A stretch of DNA of 15,254 nt from contig DATJWY010000100.1 in the NCBI GenBank assembly GCA_035500775.1, positions 1 through 15,254 of the forward strand, in the 5' to 3' direction. This DNA is from DATJWY01 sp035500775. GTDB taxonomy: Bacteria; Pseudomonadota; Alphaproteobacteria; Acetobacterales; Acetobacteraceae. Below are positions 13,828-15,254 of this stretch, piece by piece. The notes beneath the pieces are model-generated. The model made no database searches and was not told the origin of the DNA. It worked only from the letters and a program-made list of their open reading frames with translations. How positions within the stretch are numbered: position 1 is the first letter of the stretch; the number at the start of each line of letters is the position of its first letter. Made by a program: the position numbers and the translations under genes.

Positions 13828-14268
13828 CTACCCTAGCCGAAACGCGTCGGCAACGCGGCGAACGCGCCCCTGACCATCCACCACCATCAGGTCGAACCGC
13901 ACCCCGGCCCGTCCCCAGTTCGAATGCCGTGTGAGCAGGATCTCCGCCGCATCGGCCAGCCGCCGTTGCTGCGCCGCGCCGAGCGCGGCGGCGGCCACGG
14001 CCAGAGAGGGCCGCGCCTTGACCTCAACCAGGGCGAGCAGCCCGGTCTTTTCGGCGGCGACATCGATCTCGCCGGCCGGCGTCCGCAAACGGCGGCCGAG
14101 AATGGTCCAGCCATCCCGTTCCAGCGCGGCGCAGGCAAGGGTTTCCGCCGCCCGTCCCGCCGCCTCGGCAGCCGCCCCGCGGCGGGCGCGCCCATGCGCG
14201 ACGGCACCGCCGGTCCGCACCGCGGCTTTCGGCGTGGCCAGCCTGGTTTCGGCTGAAGCTGCGGTCAT
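13828..14268 (-). CDS. yraN: YraN/UPF0102 family protein (PD-(D/E)XK nuclease-like fold)
   Basis: A 146-residue protein of the UPF0102 family, whose cellular role is poorly defined and whose fold resembles Holliday-junction resolvases. The core motifs are present: AETLACAALERDGWTILGRRLRT, AGEIDVAA with the conserved Glu-Ile-Asp, VEVKAR completing the nuclease-like D...ExK set, the helix with QQRRLADAAEILL, and VRFDLMVVDG. The ATG at 14268 was chosen for the polypurine run (AAAAGGGGGGAGG) directly ahead. An ATG at 14289 or a GTG at 14340 would lengthen it. Even with this start it has an extra Ala/Arg-rich N-terminus of about 35 residues compared with typical members. Confidence 0.9.
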   Translation of the reverse strand: MTAASAETRLATPKAAVRTGGAVAHGRARRGAAAEAAGRAAETLACAALERDGWTILGRRLRTPAGEIDVAAEKTGLLALVEVKARPSLAVAAAALGAAQQRRLADAAEILLTRHSNWGRAGVRFDLMVVDGQGRVRRVADAFRLG

Positions 14269-14462
14269 CCTCCCCCCTTTTCCGGCCATCGCCTGGAGCA
14301 ACGCGCCGGCCGGGGTATTTCCCCAAGCCGCCGTTAACACAGAGGGGTGTGCGACAAGATTCTTAACAAATCCCCCACACCTCCTGGCCGCCTCCCCCTG
14401 GCGTTCCCGTCCTGGCCTCCGGTACGGAGCAAGGCCGGCACCCTCACCGCGGAAGGCCCTCC
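14269..14462. promoter_or_regulatory. Divergent intergenic region, yraN and ggt promoters expected
   Basis: This 194-base gap separates two divergent genes. An AT-richer patch around 14333-14372, containing GTTAAC and TTCTTAACAAA, is the likely place for both promoters, but no consensus box pair stands out on either strand. Confidence 0.35.
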
Positions 14463-15254
14463 ATGCGCCGACTGATCCTCTGCCTGCTGCTGCTGATGCC
14501 GTTGCCTGGGCCGCGCGTCCTCGCGGCCACGCCCGCCCCCGCGAACCATGCGCGCATGCTGGTGGTGGCGGCCGATCCGCTCGCCGCGCAGGCCGGCCTC
14601 GCCATCCTGCGCGCCGGCGGCTCCGCGCTCGACGCGGCGGTCGCCGTGCAGATGGCGCTCTCCGTGGTGGAGCCGCAATCCTCCGGTCTCGGCGGCGGGG
14701 CGCTGCTGCTCTGGTACGATGCGGCCAGCCATCGGGTCACCTATTACGATGGCCGGGAGAGCGCCCCGGCCGCCGCCCGGCCCGACCAGTTCCTGCAACC
14801 GGACGGCTCGCCGATGCCGCGCATGCAGGCGGAGCTGAATGGCCGCTCGGTCGGCGTGCCCGGTGCGGTCGCCATGCTGGCGATGGCGCAGCACGAGCAT
14901 GGCCGCCTGCCCTGGCACGCCCTGATCCAGCCAGCCATCACCCTCGCCGAAACCGGCTTCCCGGTATCCGCCCGGCTCTCGGCCGAGATTACGGCGGAGG
15001 CTGCGACGTTGCGTAGCGCCCCCGAAACCGCCCGCCTGTTCCTGCCGGACGGCACTCCGCCGGCACCGGGCAGCCAGTTCCGTAATCCCGCCCTCGCCGC
15101 CACGCTCCGCCGCATCGCCACCGACGGCCCCGCCGCGCTCTACGGCGGCGCCATCGCCGCCGATATCGCCCGCGCCGTCCGCGCCACCACCCCGCCCGGG
15201 CTGATGACGGCCGACGACCTCGCCGCCTATCGCCCCCTGCGCCGGGAGCCGGTC
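14463..15254 (+). CDS. ggt: Gamma-glutamyltransferase precursor (5' part, runs off the window)
   Basis: 264 codons are visible with no stop. The enzyme hydrolyses or transfers the gamma-glutamyl group of glutathione in the periplasm and matures by self-cleavage into two subunits. A signal peptide covers about 1-23 (LILCLLLLMPLPGPRVLAA). Family motifs are AADPLAAQAGLAILRAGGSA (36-55), LDAAVAVQMALSVVEPQSSG (56-75), LGGGALLL (76-83) and YYDGRESAP (94-102), where Arg98 is the expected substrate-carboxylate-binding residue; then NGRSVGVPGAV (126-136) and the LYGG...D region. GGAAGG lies 6 bases before the ATG. The cleavage-site Thr and the small subunit lie beyond the right edge, so activity cannot be judged. 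Confidence 0.92.
   Translation, partial: MRRLILCLLLLMPLPGPRVLAATPAPANHARMLVVAADPLAAQAGLAILRAGGSALDAAVAVQMALSVVEPQSSGLGGGALLLWYDAASHRVTYYDGRESAPAAARPDQFLQPDGSPMPRMQAELNGRSVGVPGAVAMLAMAQHEHGRLPWHALIQPAITLAETGFPVSARLSAEITAEAATLRSAPETARLFLPDGTPPAPGSQFRNPALAATLRRIATDGPAALYGGAIAADIARAVRATTPPGLMTADDLAAYRPLRREPV

Overview
This is a very GC-rich chromosomal segment, with G/C-dominated third codon positions. The genes fit an alphaproteobacterium: an ATP12-family F1-ATPase chaperone, HrcA, a two-domain NADP malic enzyme, LipB and an AsmA protein. The gene mix and the GC-rich hairpins between genes suggest an Acetobacteraceae-like organism; that placement is inference, not proof. All the larger genes look intact, and there is no phage, insertion sequence, CRISPR array or integrase.

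Layout. (1) Positions 1-322 hold two divergent secretion-signal starts whose leaders and first codons are inverted copies of each other. The left gene runs off the window; the right one is a complete polysaccharide deacetylase. (2) Positions 286-3687 (+) are a three-gene envelope cluster: secreted NodB-type deacetylase, secreted putative glycoside hydrolase (DUF4015-like, with a small N-terminal beta-sandwich), and a secreted or lipoprotein beta-lactamase-fold serine hydrolase that overlaps its upstream neighbour. (3) Positions 3763-4794 (+) encode a membrane protein of unknown function. (4) Positions 5024-8499 (-) carry hrcA and maeB. (5) Around 9000, a tRNA-Leu(GAG) gene (-) and lipB (+) diverge, with the tRNA promoter apparently overlapping the lipB start. 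(6) Positions 9977-14268 (-) carry yraN, an AsmA-family gene, an ATP12-family chaperone gene and an acylphosphatase gene, all read in one direction. (7) From 14463 (+) a gamma-glutamyltransferase gene begins and runs off the right edge.

The most distinctive non-coding feature is a family of modular hairpins in four intergenic gaps (about 131-221, 4864-5012, 8677-8804 and 9821-9941). They are built from recurring modules: A, palindromic around CCAAAGGC; B, around CTGGGGCC; C, around CCAGGG(G)C. In both convergent gaps the elements occur as mirror-image pairs.

Most genes are housekeeping. The two places most worth a second look are the left-edge inverted duplication with its deacetylase/hydrolase cluster, which resembles a split PgaB-type arrangement, and the modular hairpins. 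I see no clear previously undescribed defence or mobile system.
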